DNA of 64,000 nucleotides from Lepeophtheirus salmonis (taxonomy: Eukaryota > Arthropoda > Copepoda > Siphonostomatoida > Caligidae), in NCBI RefSeq assembly GCF_016086655.4, contig NC_052131.2, positions 15,333,657 through 15,397,656 on the forward strand, read 5' to 3'. This document shows, piece by piece, positions 1 to 11,609 of this stretch. Every line of letters begins with the position of its first letter. Positions within the stretch are counted from its first letter, which is position 1. The position numbers and the translations under genes are program-made. Under the pieces are notes generated by a model that saw only the letters and a program-made list of their open reading frames with translations, was not told the origin of the DNA and searched no databases.

Positions 1-778
1 AGTTTGAGAATAAAAAAGATGACACTCGATGAGAAGAGTTTTTAAATTACTCTCTATGTGAGTAACATACTTAAGCAATGTTAGGATAATATTTGACAAC
101 ATAATAATAAAATTTCATAAGCTTTACAAAATTGAACTAACAAATTACTGCTCCGAACTAAAGTAATTGGCTGAAAAAGTTTATCATTAAATATTATATT
201 CAATGTAGTTGTGTTTGAAATTAATTAATCCTTACATTCTACGTTTATGAGTTGACAGTCAGTCTTTGAAGGGTATGTTCATACGTAATCAGTATAAAAA
301 CCCAACAAATAATATAAAAAGCTTTTACTCAAAACCCTTTTCAAATGTTCCACCTTCTTTTGACTTAAAGATAAATAACATATAAATTGTAATGACATGC
401 AAGTAAAATTTGATACATGAGTTTTGGAATACTTGATTTGAGTAGTTTGCCATTTTTTTTTGTCATACTGATCATGGATGTAGTTGCAAATATATCACTA
501 GTCGACAAGTTTATGTTCTTGGGCTGAGATTCTGTGTTCCTAATAACTTGATAGTGAAAAATAAATTATTATTATTTTATTGAAAGTCCAACACCTTATG
601 CCAAACGTCAAAAGCCTAAAGGACTTACCGGGTGTGTCGAAAGAATCTTTACACTTCGTTTTTGCTAAAAAAATCGAGGTTTCTATGAACACTGTAAAAT
701 TGTTCCGGTCAAATACTAAAAAAAAAAAAAATTAGATAGTGTCTTATAAGCCGAGAAAATGACATCTGAATGTGACCA
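1..778. other. AT-rich non-coding stretch
   Basis: I see no supported gene here. The last 180 bases (about 600-778) become less AT-rich and may be the decayed 5' part of the mariner relic that follows, but I cannot align them to a transposase by eye. Confidence 0.5.
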
Positions 779-1168
779 ATGAATTTTGGTCCGCGCACTT
801 TTGGACACTCGCAAGAAACCAACGGAAGGGAAACTTTTACCATGAGTCCAAACCAACTACCTGGACATGAAGGTGGTGTTGCAGCAGGATGCACACACGT
901 CCAAAAAGGCCCAAAAGTGGTTGGAGGACAACTTGCCTTTCTGATCAAAGAAAATGTGCCCCCCTACTCACCAGATACTAACCCATTGAATTTCACTTTT
1001 AGGCTGCATGTTGAGTCCAAGGCCTGTGCCGTCCATCACCCAAATATCAACAACCTCAAGGACACCGTTAGCCCCACTAGGATGCCATGTCTGAGGACTA
1101 CATCTGCAATGGGTGCAAGGGCTTCCATGACATCCTGGAAGGCCAATGGGATCTACATCGTTGATTAG
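779..1168 (+). pseudogene. Tc1/mariner transposase C-terminal remnant
   Basis: This is a decayed DNA-transposon transposase. Reading two frames joined by a frameshift near 930 gives the hallmark block of the IS630/Tc1/mariner DDE domain: a QQDAHTSKKAQKWLEDNL stretch (normally QQDGAPAHT, carrying the second catalytic Asp), then PPYSPDTNPLNF (normally SPDLNPLDF, the region of the third acidic residue), then HVESKACAVHHPNINNLK and the usual closing ANGIYIVD before a stop. The GAP of the QQDGAPAHT motif is deleted and SPDLNP is altered. The first half of the protein, with the DNA-binding domain, is absent or unrecognisable. The 3' side (to about 1250) resembles a transposon 3' UTR. The opposite-strand ORFs here are shadows. 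The family is clear; the exact clade is not. Confidence 0.8.
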
Positions 1169-1249
1169 AGTAGCCAAGCCTTCATATTAGTTATTTTTAT
1201 TTTATTGACATACCCTATTACAACTGGTTGCTGAAATATATCTTGATGA

Positions 1250-3240
1250 AGTTCTAGATTGAAAGTTTAATGATTTTTTTTGCCCCGCCCAGTATAGGAC
1301 CGGTCCTAAGGCTGAACTCGACAAAATAAATAGCACACTACACTAACTATGTCATTTTTTAGTTTTTATTAATTTTTACATACAGGCAGGTCATATCTTA
1401 TACAACTCCAACCATTGCCGTTTCAGGCATTAATAAATTTATTCGGTTCTATTATTGAATAATGAAGTTATTATTGTAAAATGAATAAGTTTAATATTTG
1501 ATAGGAGGTCAAGCTAATTACAATGTAGATTTTTTCTTTCCTAGAATTGTTCACCCCCAAGCAAATCAAATCATAGGCTTTATTTATGAATACATTATTT
1601 AATAGAAAAAATAAAAATTTCCTATTAGAATGACTATGTATACATAAGTAGAGATAAGGAACAATGAACCATATTTATATGAATTTAAGGCCATAAAATG
1701 AATAATAAAATTTATTACTAAGATAATCAATATTTAGTGGTCCTTCTTGCATCGTCATAAATCATTCATCTTTAAATTCAGTTGGTACTACGTATATACA
1801 TAAATGTATATTATATTAAATGCAAGTCAGTTGTTGTTTGAACCAATGGTCATAAACGAAATGTGTGCATTGTAGAAATAGTGCGCAATTAAAATGTTAT
1901 AACCACATTAATCGGTTGTTTTTTGTGTTGTCTTTTTGGGTGCAATTTAGTCAATATATTTAGTAAAAATAGTCAAGGACATTTAACTTCAATATATTTT
2001 GAGTTTTGTTTGGGCTTTTCAAAGATAAAGTAGCTCATTGATAATGCTTCTACATTTAGACATAAGTAGTCAGTCAACACTTAATCAAGCTAGAATGATT
2101 TTTTTTACAAAATTGAGTATAGATGACATTGATATTTCTTGAAAAATTAATGTCAATACATATAAACAAATATTGCTGATTAATATTTTGGAGGCATCGT
2201 AAATTAAACTTAAACTGATATATTTTATTTGAAAGAAAATGTTTGTGTCATTTTAAGTCTCATTAAAACAAATAAAAACTCTAAACTATAGCTAATATTC
2301 CTGTGTATCTCACCCCTCATCCCAAAAATTTGAATACAAAGCTTCAAATTATTTGAAATATGTTTATAAAGTATTGTATATATCTTGGGGTGAGTGTCAT
2401 AACTCAAATATTTACTTAGAAAATTAAGCTTGGAAACTAATTTTTTTTTCTTATGAATAATGGTGTTTTCCAAAGTACACCTCGACAAATTTGGCGTCAC
2501 CATAAATCAATACGTAAAATTCATTTTTGAAATAGTGTTTTTCTTTCCTGCAGACTTCTTCCTCACTCTTTTTCTTTTCTCCCAAATATCATTCATTTAA
2601 CTCATTTTACACATACTACATATGACGCAGTATCAATCAACTCTCTGTTGACGTCACAACGCAGGAATCCTTATGATTTATTTAATTCAATAGTAGCCAA
2701 TAAAAGTCATCTCAAATCTCTATGGTTTAGAGAATTCCCTGCTCTGTCGGTAAACTTTAAACAAACTCAGCGAGAGCTGTCCTCCCCAAAAGATTTTTTA
2801 ATGTTGATTTACTTTCCTATGAGTTTATCCAATCCCATGGGTATGTTGGAACTGCAAGACCTGGCCGCGTATAGGACTAGTAAGACTTTAATTATAACAG
2901 CTTCTCCTTTAAATTGTTTTTATGGCTAGGAGTAGGCATTATCAGCCAATCATCCAATGAGATTGGATCCATATACGCTTCCTGTAGCAACCTGGAGGCC
3001 AAAGGTACAAAGAAACCCGTTTTTGACTAGACGGACAAGGGAGTCAGACAAAGTTAAGTATCTATCACGTATTTTTCACTTCAGAGTACTTGAAGTCGAT
3101 AAACCTTCAAGAATAAAGTAAAATGGGATAGGTGGACCAAAAAACCTAGTATGAAAATTTTAACTTTTGTGTTGATCTTCCTAAGTTGAAGGAAATTCTG
3201 GGGTGAGATCTTTGGGATTCGTTTTTCAATTGATCAATTG
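1250..3240. other. Gene-free stretch with one unassigned ORF
   Basis: Mostly AT-rich filler. An open frame of 93 codons on the + strand at 2648-2929 lies in more balanced sequence that runs on to about 3240, but its product shows no motif I recognise. The 2940-3240 part may be the extension of the mariner relic at 3244-3530. Confidence 0.35.
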
Positions 3241-3243
3241 TTA

Positions 3244-3530
3244 TTAATCAACTTGCTTAAAAAAATCACCTCCAGTTCCAAACTTAGGATTTGAATTGAT
3301 CGATTCGTTATGTTCCAGCATTGGAAGAACAGATTTGATGACCGAGATTGTGGTTCTTGAAAACATCTTCTGGATCCATGGTATTATCTTAGTCTTCAGA
3401 AACTCCATGTAGAAGTCTTTATTGATCTTAAAGTCATAACGAATAAAGAAAAGAGGGGATTTTTTTGCCATATGAGGTCACTGCACTCCATACCCTGATT
3501 GAGGCTAGTTTTCAAGGTTTCTATTTTTAT
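3244..3530 (-). pseudogene. Tc1/mariner transposase fragment
   Basis: Read on the minus strand, the fragment opens with WSAVTSYGKK, which corresponds to the conserved (V)MVWxxVTSDGKK block of mariner catalytic domains. It continues as SPLFFIRYDFKINKDFYMEF and then KIIPWIQKMF, matching the usual 'PPxFFxxGLKxNxxxYxxVLxxxVLPWI' order. The downstream QQDGAPAHT and SPDLNP blocks are not recognisable, so only the central part of the DDE domain remains. It is intact for 75 codons but has no start region or terminal repeats. I infer an old, 5'- and 3'-truncated insertion. Confidence 0.65.
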
Positions 3531-6330
3531 TAACATGGCCGGACGAGTAAGAAAAATCGATAGAAAATGCTGCAAAATTGGTGGGATGATAACATATAAC
3601 CAGCTTGTATATATTTAGCTATCAAAAGTTATTAAAATATTAATTAAATGCATGTTTAAGGAAAATTCTCAAATATTAATCGAGGTATAATTTTCTACCT
3701 GTGGTTAACTATCGAATATTTTATATATTGACTAAATTTAATTACATACATATAGATTATACATATTTCTATGATATAGGAAGGTCCTGTTGGTTCATTT
3801 CCCCATCTTGAGTGTATTTATATATAACTTACATAATCTATTTTTCTTTATTGTAATCCTCATTATATTAAGGAAAGCACAATCTTCTTCACAGTAAAAG
3901 TTATATTTCTCAGTTCAATAATTAAGATGATAAATGGAGATATTGGTAATTCTGGAGGGTTATTATCAAATCCTTTTAGTCTTTATTTTATCCAAATATA
4001 CTTTATAAAGTATCATATTTTCATAGCGTGAATATGATTTTTTTGTTCAAACACTTAAAGATATAAAAAAGTAAGATGGTTAAAAAGAAAGTACATAATA
4101 CTATGATATTTGTATCTAAGTATTTCTTTGCTATATTTTCCTTGAGTCTCCATGAAATTTTTATCATCAGACTATGAGATATGTGTCTAGAAAAGAAATG
4201 TCTCTTTATGCAGGTTTATTTAATATATAAAATTACATGAATCATGGCTCTAAAGTAAGCTTATGAATAGAATAGTAAATTTTAAGAATTTCCTTGAGTG
4301 TGAAATATTTAATAGTATTTTTTATCTGTTAAAGCTGTTAATATTATAGATTAATCCTTTATTCTTGAGAAGAGAACATCTAAGCAGCATAAAAACAGCG
4401 AGTACGTGTGTACATGAAAGACGGAAGAGTAACATTGATAATTATGATTGTAAGTCCTTTTTGGACTAAGAGTAGAATTAAGGATCGGGATCAGAGTAGC
4501 TCATCCAAACATATTATATTCTTGCTAGATACAGAGTAAGATTTGTGTTTTATTTCTTTTCTTTCTTCTTTATCTAATGTAATAAAATATAATGATCCTA
4601 AAACTACTTGGTTATAGGTCAAAAGGTCAACAGACAAAACGTCCAACGACAAAATGTCTAATGGACACAACGTCAACCAGAAAATATTACATTTCAAAAT
4701 ATGAAAAAAGGTTTTCTATGCCATGTTTATCCCACCACCCTACATAAGCTAACAGTAAGGAACCCTCAAAAATCTCCATTTATATCTCGAGATTTGGGGC
4801 TATTACGATAATGAAACGTATTCCACCGTTGTTAATTATAGTACTTTTAAGGGCCCCTCTCAACCCCCCCCAATTTATTCCACGAAAATTAATAGTTAGA
4901 ATGTTCAGACATATTAAATATTCTTATTGGCACCCCAAAACATACCCAACATTTGCGGTGTAAATACCCCAAAACATTTTAAAATAAAGCTTAAATATGG
5001 CAGTGGGTTTCAAATGGAAAATTATAAATTTATATATGGTAGTTTATATAGGAGTGGTGGTGGTGGGGGGGGGGATATCGTTCAAAAGGGAAATATATTA
5101 TTTTATCGACGTTTTGTCTATTTGACGTTTATAATTTCAGCATCAACTTTATCAGAATGAAAAGATCAATTGTTGGAATAAAAATACTTATGTTATGGAT
5201 GAAGCCACAAAAGCTATCTATTTGAATTCATTAATTTACATATGTTACTAAAATGTTTATCCATCATGTGTTTTCTTTTGGGCTAAAATACAAAAAATAT
5301 AGTGAAATCCTCAATTCTATTTATCAAGTTTTCCCATACCCATAAATACAAAAATAAAAAATCGAATATACTTTCTCACTGACTTATGGAAAGAGAGAGG
5401 AAAAAATTACATATCCTGGGTTATAGTAAAAATGTTTTAATGGCCTAATTTTGAACATTTTGAGATGTTGAACACGTAAGACCTTATAATTCTTATATAA
5501 ATTGGCTCAATGCACATGAGACATTACCCTTTTTTACTTGTATCATTTTTTTCACGAGCAAGATTTCCTGCATATACAAAAATCCAAGAGGCAGATAGAT
5601 GCCTTGATCCCAAGTCGCAAAAATACCTAATCCCATCTAAAATGATACCCTTGGGGGAATTCAGTTTGAACTCACTAGGAATCTTTACTCCACAAAATAT
5701 AACAAAGCTGAGAGATTCTAGTCCCAAACAGCTGTTAACTCAAAAAAATTATATCATCTAATAAAAATAGTTTTGTGCCTTGTGTTTTTGTGTCTTAATT
5801 ATATAAGTACAACTGCATCAAACTTTATAAATTTTTCCTATATTTATTTACTATTCAATCGTGTATGCATCGTGCAAGTATTTAAATAGTAATACAAATT
5901 TAGCTCTTGATATGTATTAATGTATTGAAATATAAGGTAAACAAACTTACATTAAAAAATAAATAATAAGAAAATTTCCAGTTTTTTGAGCATTCTTTTG
6001 GAACCAAAAACTCATTTTACTAAAATGTGCACTTTGAACATACTGGCTCAACCCAGAATAAATACCATTCTAACTACATTTAATATTTATAACATTTACA
6101 CAGTGATCATCAAAGGGATATTAATTTTAAATTATAATTTTTATATATATTTTTATAACACAAATTTCCTTCATTTTATCTATTTAATAATATATATTTT
6201 ATAACCATTAAATTGAATAAAGAACTTCCTGAAGGAAAAAAATAGATTCAATATTCCACTTCTGTTCTTAATATATTTTAAATTCATCTAATATTTTTTT
6301 TATACTTTCCTTTCTTCATGCATTATTTAG
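3531..6330. other. AT-rich gene-free stretch
   Basis: No gene is supported. The short ORFs at 4927-5160 and 5510-5761 show no recognisable domain and lie in low-complexity sequence. A short repeat shared with 22.3, 41.5 and 49.1 kb occurs around 4359-4500. Confidence 0.5.
4359..4500 (+). repeat. Dispersed short repeat (GAGTAGAATT family)
   Basis: It begins with TTCTTGAGAAGAGAACAT, also found near 22338, and ends with a GGACTAAGAGTAGAATTAAGG-like tail. Similar tails occur near 41630 and 49195. It may be a SINE-like or MITE-like repeat. The boundaries are approximate. Confidence 0.35.
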
Positions 6331-7921
6331 ATGACATATCCTATTCTAGCTAAGTTCGAACCAATACATAGTGTAATACTGAAAGGAAGATGGATATTCA
6401 ATTCATCCATCCTATACGATGAAGAAAGCCGTGAAGAAATGAGCGCAGTGATCTCCAATTCCAGATTTCGTATAGATATTTGGGAAGAAGTGTCCGAAGA
6501 AGTTCCGAATATGGAGTTGGCATGAGAAAAAATTGCTATAAAATACGTCTGTAGAAATACAGTGAAGAAAAAAAACGACAATCATAAATCTTATTAAGCT
6601 AGGACAAGATAAAGGAAATAATCAATTGAGTAGTGGTCTCTAGAATGACAATTATCGTGATACAAAATCAGAAGTTAAAAAATAATCGATAGAACAATTT
6701 AGGGATACTATCCAGGAATAAAGTTCTCTCATCATAAACACAATTCAAGATATTAGACGAGTGAGTTTGACACTGATGAAGTGGTTATGTACTATACAGA
6801 TGCCGAGACTGTGTATTAACTATGAAGTACAAAAAGTGCGTATTGAATAATCCCAGATTTGCCGATTATATTCGTGTTGGGCCTCCAGAATGCATGCTGT
6901 TGTCTGTTCGGGAAACTGAGAAAAATTTTCAGAGGAAGAAATTGTAGATACAAAAGGTAAATCTCCTGACTTATCAGGCTTAGGGTTTGAAATATATCAA
7001 CTTTATACTGATGAACTTGCACCGATTCTAAAGAAACTATTTGAGTAGATACTGATGATGGGTTCCTTTCTATTATATTTCAACAACGGTCTACTTATTA
7101 AAATACCAGGAAAATATTTAAGGTTCATTAAGAATTTGAGGTCAATCACCCTTCAAAACACTGTGTACAAAGTATTTTCACATTTCATTCTGGAAAGACT
7201 TTGTACAAAGTGTTTTGAAATTTTTTAGAAGAGAGGACTTTTATAACTCCACCGTATCTTATGATTGTTTTAATCTCCAGTATTCCAATTATGGGGTACG
7301 TTCAATAATAAGTCATTTATGTAAACTCAAATATTGGTGCCCCCTCCTTAACACAGTAAAGGATACTTTTTATACTCTTGAGCTAGTCATGAGTGGGTAC
7401 GCTCTATTATAAGGTATCTTAATAGAAATTCAAGCTTTTCTCCAGAAAATGCCGATTTTTTTTTGATTTTTTTGATGACCTTCTTAATTACATGGATAAT
7501 CTTCTAGCTTTGATGACGAATATAAAAATATGTAAAGTGTAAAAGATACAACCAGGACATACTTACGCTTTTCCTACGGAGCTTTGTTTAAGACAACAGC
7601 TCGCTAAGATAAAAGTTGCATTGATAAGAAAAATGTGGTGTGAATCATTATTATCACTGATTAAAAATGTTTAAAAGAGGATAAACATGCAGATAACTGA
7701 AAGACATGTCTGTAATAGTTTTCAAGGCCCGTTTTCTGAAAAAGGGGTTTCTTACCGTGACTGGAACCCTGGAAGTGTCAGCTTTTTTAAGGAACCACAA
7801 ACTTTCCTACTTTTGTAGAGAAGAGGAAGAAACAACATCTCACATTCTATATGAATGTAAAACACTGCACCCAATATATGACATAGAAGTGAACTATAAC
7901 AAGAAGTGGTTTTTGGAATGA
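6331..7921 (+). pseudogene. LINE reverse transcriptase remnant (L1/Tx1-like)
   Basis: This is a decayed non-LTR retrotransposon ORF2. Around 6923-7048 one frame reads FSEEEIVDTKGKSPDLSGLGF then ELAPILKKLFE, the start of a LINE reverse transcriptase finger domain (normally 'GKSPGPDGLGxExY'). After one stop the same frame continues to 7228 with GSF, GLLIKIPGK and NLRSITLQNTVYKVFSHFI, matching the 'LRPITLLNTDYKI' motif. The palm domain with YADD is missing. At 7706-7921 the C-terminal Cys-rich region remains, with EEEETTSHILYECKTLHPI like the usual 'C-C-E-E-T-T-x-H-L-x-x-E-C-P' block. The 5' part (6331-6525) is coding-like and may be the connector before RT. Several stops and an internal deletion show it is dead. 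Confidence 0.75.
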
Positions 7922-10440
7922 CGATTTTGATTGGTTTTTGGTTAATTTAGTTTTTTAATATTTATTTAGAAATTTAAATATAAAGATGGTTGGGTTGCGT
8001 AAATATAGAAAAACAATAATATTTGGGGGGAATGAATTGCTTATGAGTTCAATTACTAAATTATTTTGAGTAATTCAATCTATAAACTTGTTTTAATGCC
8101 CTTACATCTAAATTATTATTAATTATTCTAGTCAAAAATCATAACAAACGATTCCATTTTTGTCTTCGGAATATTATTGTAATCCATATTCACGCAACGT
8201 GACCAGTGTATTATTTTTAAGTATCTGAATAAATATTAAAAACTAAATTGACCAAAATATCAATAAAAATTTACCTGTTTTAAATTGAAATATAAAGTAT
8301 ATTCTGTAACTTACTCTAGAATATAAAGAACTTGAACTGAAAATAAAAATATAAGTAATATATATTAAGAAAGAAACTTCATTTTACTCAATTTTTTTTT
8401 TTTTTTGTGGTTATATGCCCTTTTTGGCAATCATAATCAAAATAAAGTAATGAATAATTCATTTTTTTAAATGCTGAAATGTTTGTATTGATTTATATTT
8501 ATTTTTAATTTTCATTTACATGGTTCTTTCATGTTGAAATATGGAACTGAATTGTAGTTATACTCTAAAAACTTGATTATTTTAAAGGGCTTTAAAGCCA
8601 AGCTGATATCCATTGAAAGTTTTAATGGTCATATTCGTGTTTTACGGCTTATATAATAATAATATATGTGAGTTTCAGTCTGCCGGGACTCCAAGACATT
8701 CATTTTATTGCATGTAGTGTTAGAGGTTGGAATATTTGTAATATTTTATTTCATATAATTGTTATTAACTATTATTTTTTATATAAATAATTACCTATTT
8801 TGATTTTAATGAATTTATTAGAAACTATTAGCTTTATGACATAATTTAAAAAAAATTTAATATTCTAATATCTATACTTTTATTCTGAATACTTGCAAAT
8901 TGAATGGAATATGTTTATAAATCTTTACTATCTATTTTAATCAAGCAAAGTCTCCATTAAATAAATCCCTTTTTTATGGTTTACCTTAAATTTGATATAC
9001 GCATATTAATTAATTTTAGTGGTTATAAAACTTTTTTCAGATTTTTGTCGAATAATATCTTGCAAAACTTTTATTTATATATTTATTCAAATATTAAAAC
9101 AGAAATATTGGATAAGTGGAAAATTAAAAAATTGGTCATTTTTTTTTATCGAGACCTTTATTGAGTATATTTGTAATTGATCTTATGAATTTAATTAACA
9201 TGATTACTCCTAAAAAATATTTCAATATGCAGTAAACACTTAGCAAAATGCATTGAGAATTCAAAATTCTTTCTTTTTAATAAAATACGACGTTTCATGT
9301 GCTCCAAAGTTTACCAATCCTGCATGTATTAGAAAATATAAAAAGATTAAGCACTTAGAGCCATAAAATATTTGCAAAAACATAGTGAATGTATAACCAA
9401 TGTATTACAAAAACATTTTATGGTTTTCTGTTTTAAATTTTATGCCTTTTTAACTTTTTTGTTTGTATTGAAACAATTTTTCAGAATTTTCTTATGTGAA
9501 ACCGTAATCAAAATAGTTCCATCATGGTAAAAAAGTTATTTCATTTCCAAATATCTCCACGGTTTTATTCAAAACTTTTTTAAATGGTTGTATTCTTAGT
9601 TATTTTTAAAAACAACTTCCCCTTGAAAAACATTTTAGTTCCCCCTTTTACAAATCTATATTCATTTTATTATAATAATTTTTCTAACCTTCCATGATCT
9701 TGTGTTAGAATCCCCAATAATCCATCTTTGTCTTCAAGTGCTTATGGTTTCTTTATTAGGGATTTAATTGCGTCCATAGTTTTTTGACTTTGTTTGATAT
9801 CTTGATTAATTTGATCTAAGACTTAAAGATATCAAATTTCTAAGTTTAAAATTATATTATGAAAATTATAACGCATACGATGAAGGAAGGAAGGAAGGAT
9901 GAAGGAATTTGTAATCCAAATTGGTATAAATGATGAAAAAATGAAACGGCATTTCTAAGTTATTTCTAAATATACTTGTTAAAGAAAAACTAAAATAACT
10001 TATTGTTGGTTTTTTTACTAGGCTTGACATATCTCTCTATGTTGATTTTGTTATTTGACTACAAATCAACAAACAATGGAATGAAAAAAAAATTATCAGT
10101 GAAGACTTTTTAATATAAAAAGTAATGGGAACTCTAGATAGTTCCTATATTCAACAAAGGAAACATTAGCCAAGACAAAGTATCTGACAATATTGCTAGA
10201 AATATAGAAGGCTTTCATCTTGATTAAAAGAATGCCAATAAATGAAGTTTAGAGAATTTCCATCAAAAATTTAAAATGCTTGTTATCATTGTTCAAAGAG
10301 TAGAATGAGAGAAAAAAATCAAAAGGGAAACCCGTCCAATATCCAAGTATAGGTTGATTCTATAGGAAGTCCTTTCATCATTCGAATCAAGTTATGAAAC
10401 AAATTAGGTTGTCTACATGCATTAGTGAGTAGAACAAAAG
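7922..10440. other. AT-rich gene-free stretch
   Basis: No gene or transposon signature is visible. It holds long A/T runs (for example a T run at about 8392-8406) and a short GGAA-type microsatellite near 9881. Confidence 0.5.
9881..9907. repeat. GAAG/AAGG microsatellite
   Basis: Four to six imperfect units of GAAG/AAGG (TGAAGGAAGGAAGGAAGGAT, then GAAGG). Confidence 0.8.
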
Positions 10441-10451
10441 ATTCATGAATG

Positions 10452-10620
10452 AGAGCGCACTCACTGATTTAATAAAGGAGCGGCAGCACTCACACGATTT
10501 TAGGTGAGCTGCTAAAAAATTCGCTCCTTCACTCATTAATAAAATCTATTTCATAAAAACAAGAGTGTCCAATTGAGGAAAGGGGGGAGCGTACTCGTGG
10601 TTTCATGAGTGACACACATG
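10452..10620. repeat. Hairpin with repeated GAGCG-ACTC words
   Basis: Arms AAGGAGCG (10475-10482) and CGCTCCTT (10522-10529) enclose a second, inner pair, GCAGCACTCA (10483-10492) and TGAGCTGC (10505-10512), with a two-base bulge. GAGCG followed by an ACTC word recurs three times (about 10453, 10478 and 10588). This looks like a remnant of a short palindromic DNA element. It is far more GC-rich than its surroundings. Confidence 0.5.
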
Positions 10621-11149
10621 CTTTGACTTTCTATTTGCCACCATTCACTCCAAAAATGCATTTTTTGTATGAAATTTAAATGTGCATAACTCACTTCTTT
10701 TTTTATCGATAAAATAAAAAATTGATGCCCTCCTTGATTTCATCAGTATAAAATGCCATTAAAATACAATACAAATGCAGTTTTCCGTGATATAGATTAT
10801 GTTCGGTAGTACACACAATACATAAGTAGTTTATTAAATTATATTTATATTCAACTTTCAAAGATAAACTTCTCTCATAAAATAAGTTGAATTTTTTATT
10901 TAATTTTCTACTTTGAGATATGTAATTTAATATACAGTCAAGAATTTTAAGAAAAACGTAGTCCTTTATACTCATAAATGGAGTATAATTTACATAATTA
11001 TGAATAAAGACTTTCTTTGTCCCTTGTATTTTAAAGTAATACGCTCCTATAAATAATGGTAATTGATAGAGTAATTACAAACACATTATTAGTATTTATA
11101 AGCATAAAGTAAATCAGGACTAATATATGATTATTATTATGTATATATA

Positions 11150-11609
11150 CAGGGTGATCCAGAATTAACGTCCCATTCAAATTAATGTCTTTTAATACTG
11201 ATTATAGTTTGTAAAGATTTTGTTAGTCTAGTTTGCAACAGAAAAATGTTGTAGAGCCCTTTTTAAGCACTTGAGGGTGGTAAATGACCTCTCTCTTAAA
11301 CTTGATCTTAACCCCATATGGCATTAAATATATACTTTAGTCCAGGGAAGGTCAGTACAGTTTTCCAAACACAGTAAAGACTCTTTAATAGGTGTTATAG
11401 AGGATATGTAGGCAAAATATTGCAAAAGACGTTGTGTGTAATAGCTGCAAACTCCACAATGTTCTTCAGAAAAAGTGTAACTTAAGTGAGATATTAGTCA
11501 ATTGTAGAACAATATTAATGATGTAAAAAATTATTCATACATATTAAAATATAAACCATAATCTGTTAGTCATTATTTTTTTATGAAAATATAATTCTGG
11601 ACCACCCTG
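11150..11609. mobile_element. Non-autonomous DNA element with 18-bp inverted ends
   Basis: The left end CAGGGTGATCCAGAATTA and the right end (TAATTCTGGACCACCCTG) are inverted repeats with one mismatch. The element is flanked on both sides by TA, the target duplication expected for the Tc1/mariner superfamily. It is 460 bp, has no transposase motif in any frame, and the subterminal sequences are also loosely inverted (a GATTATAGTTT-like word near each end). I read it as a MITE. A related end occurs at about 27800. Confidence 0.7.
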
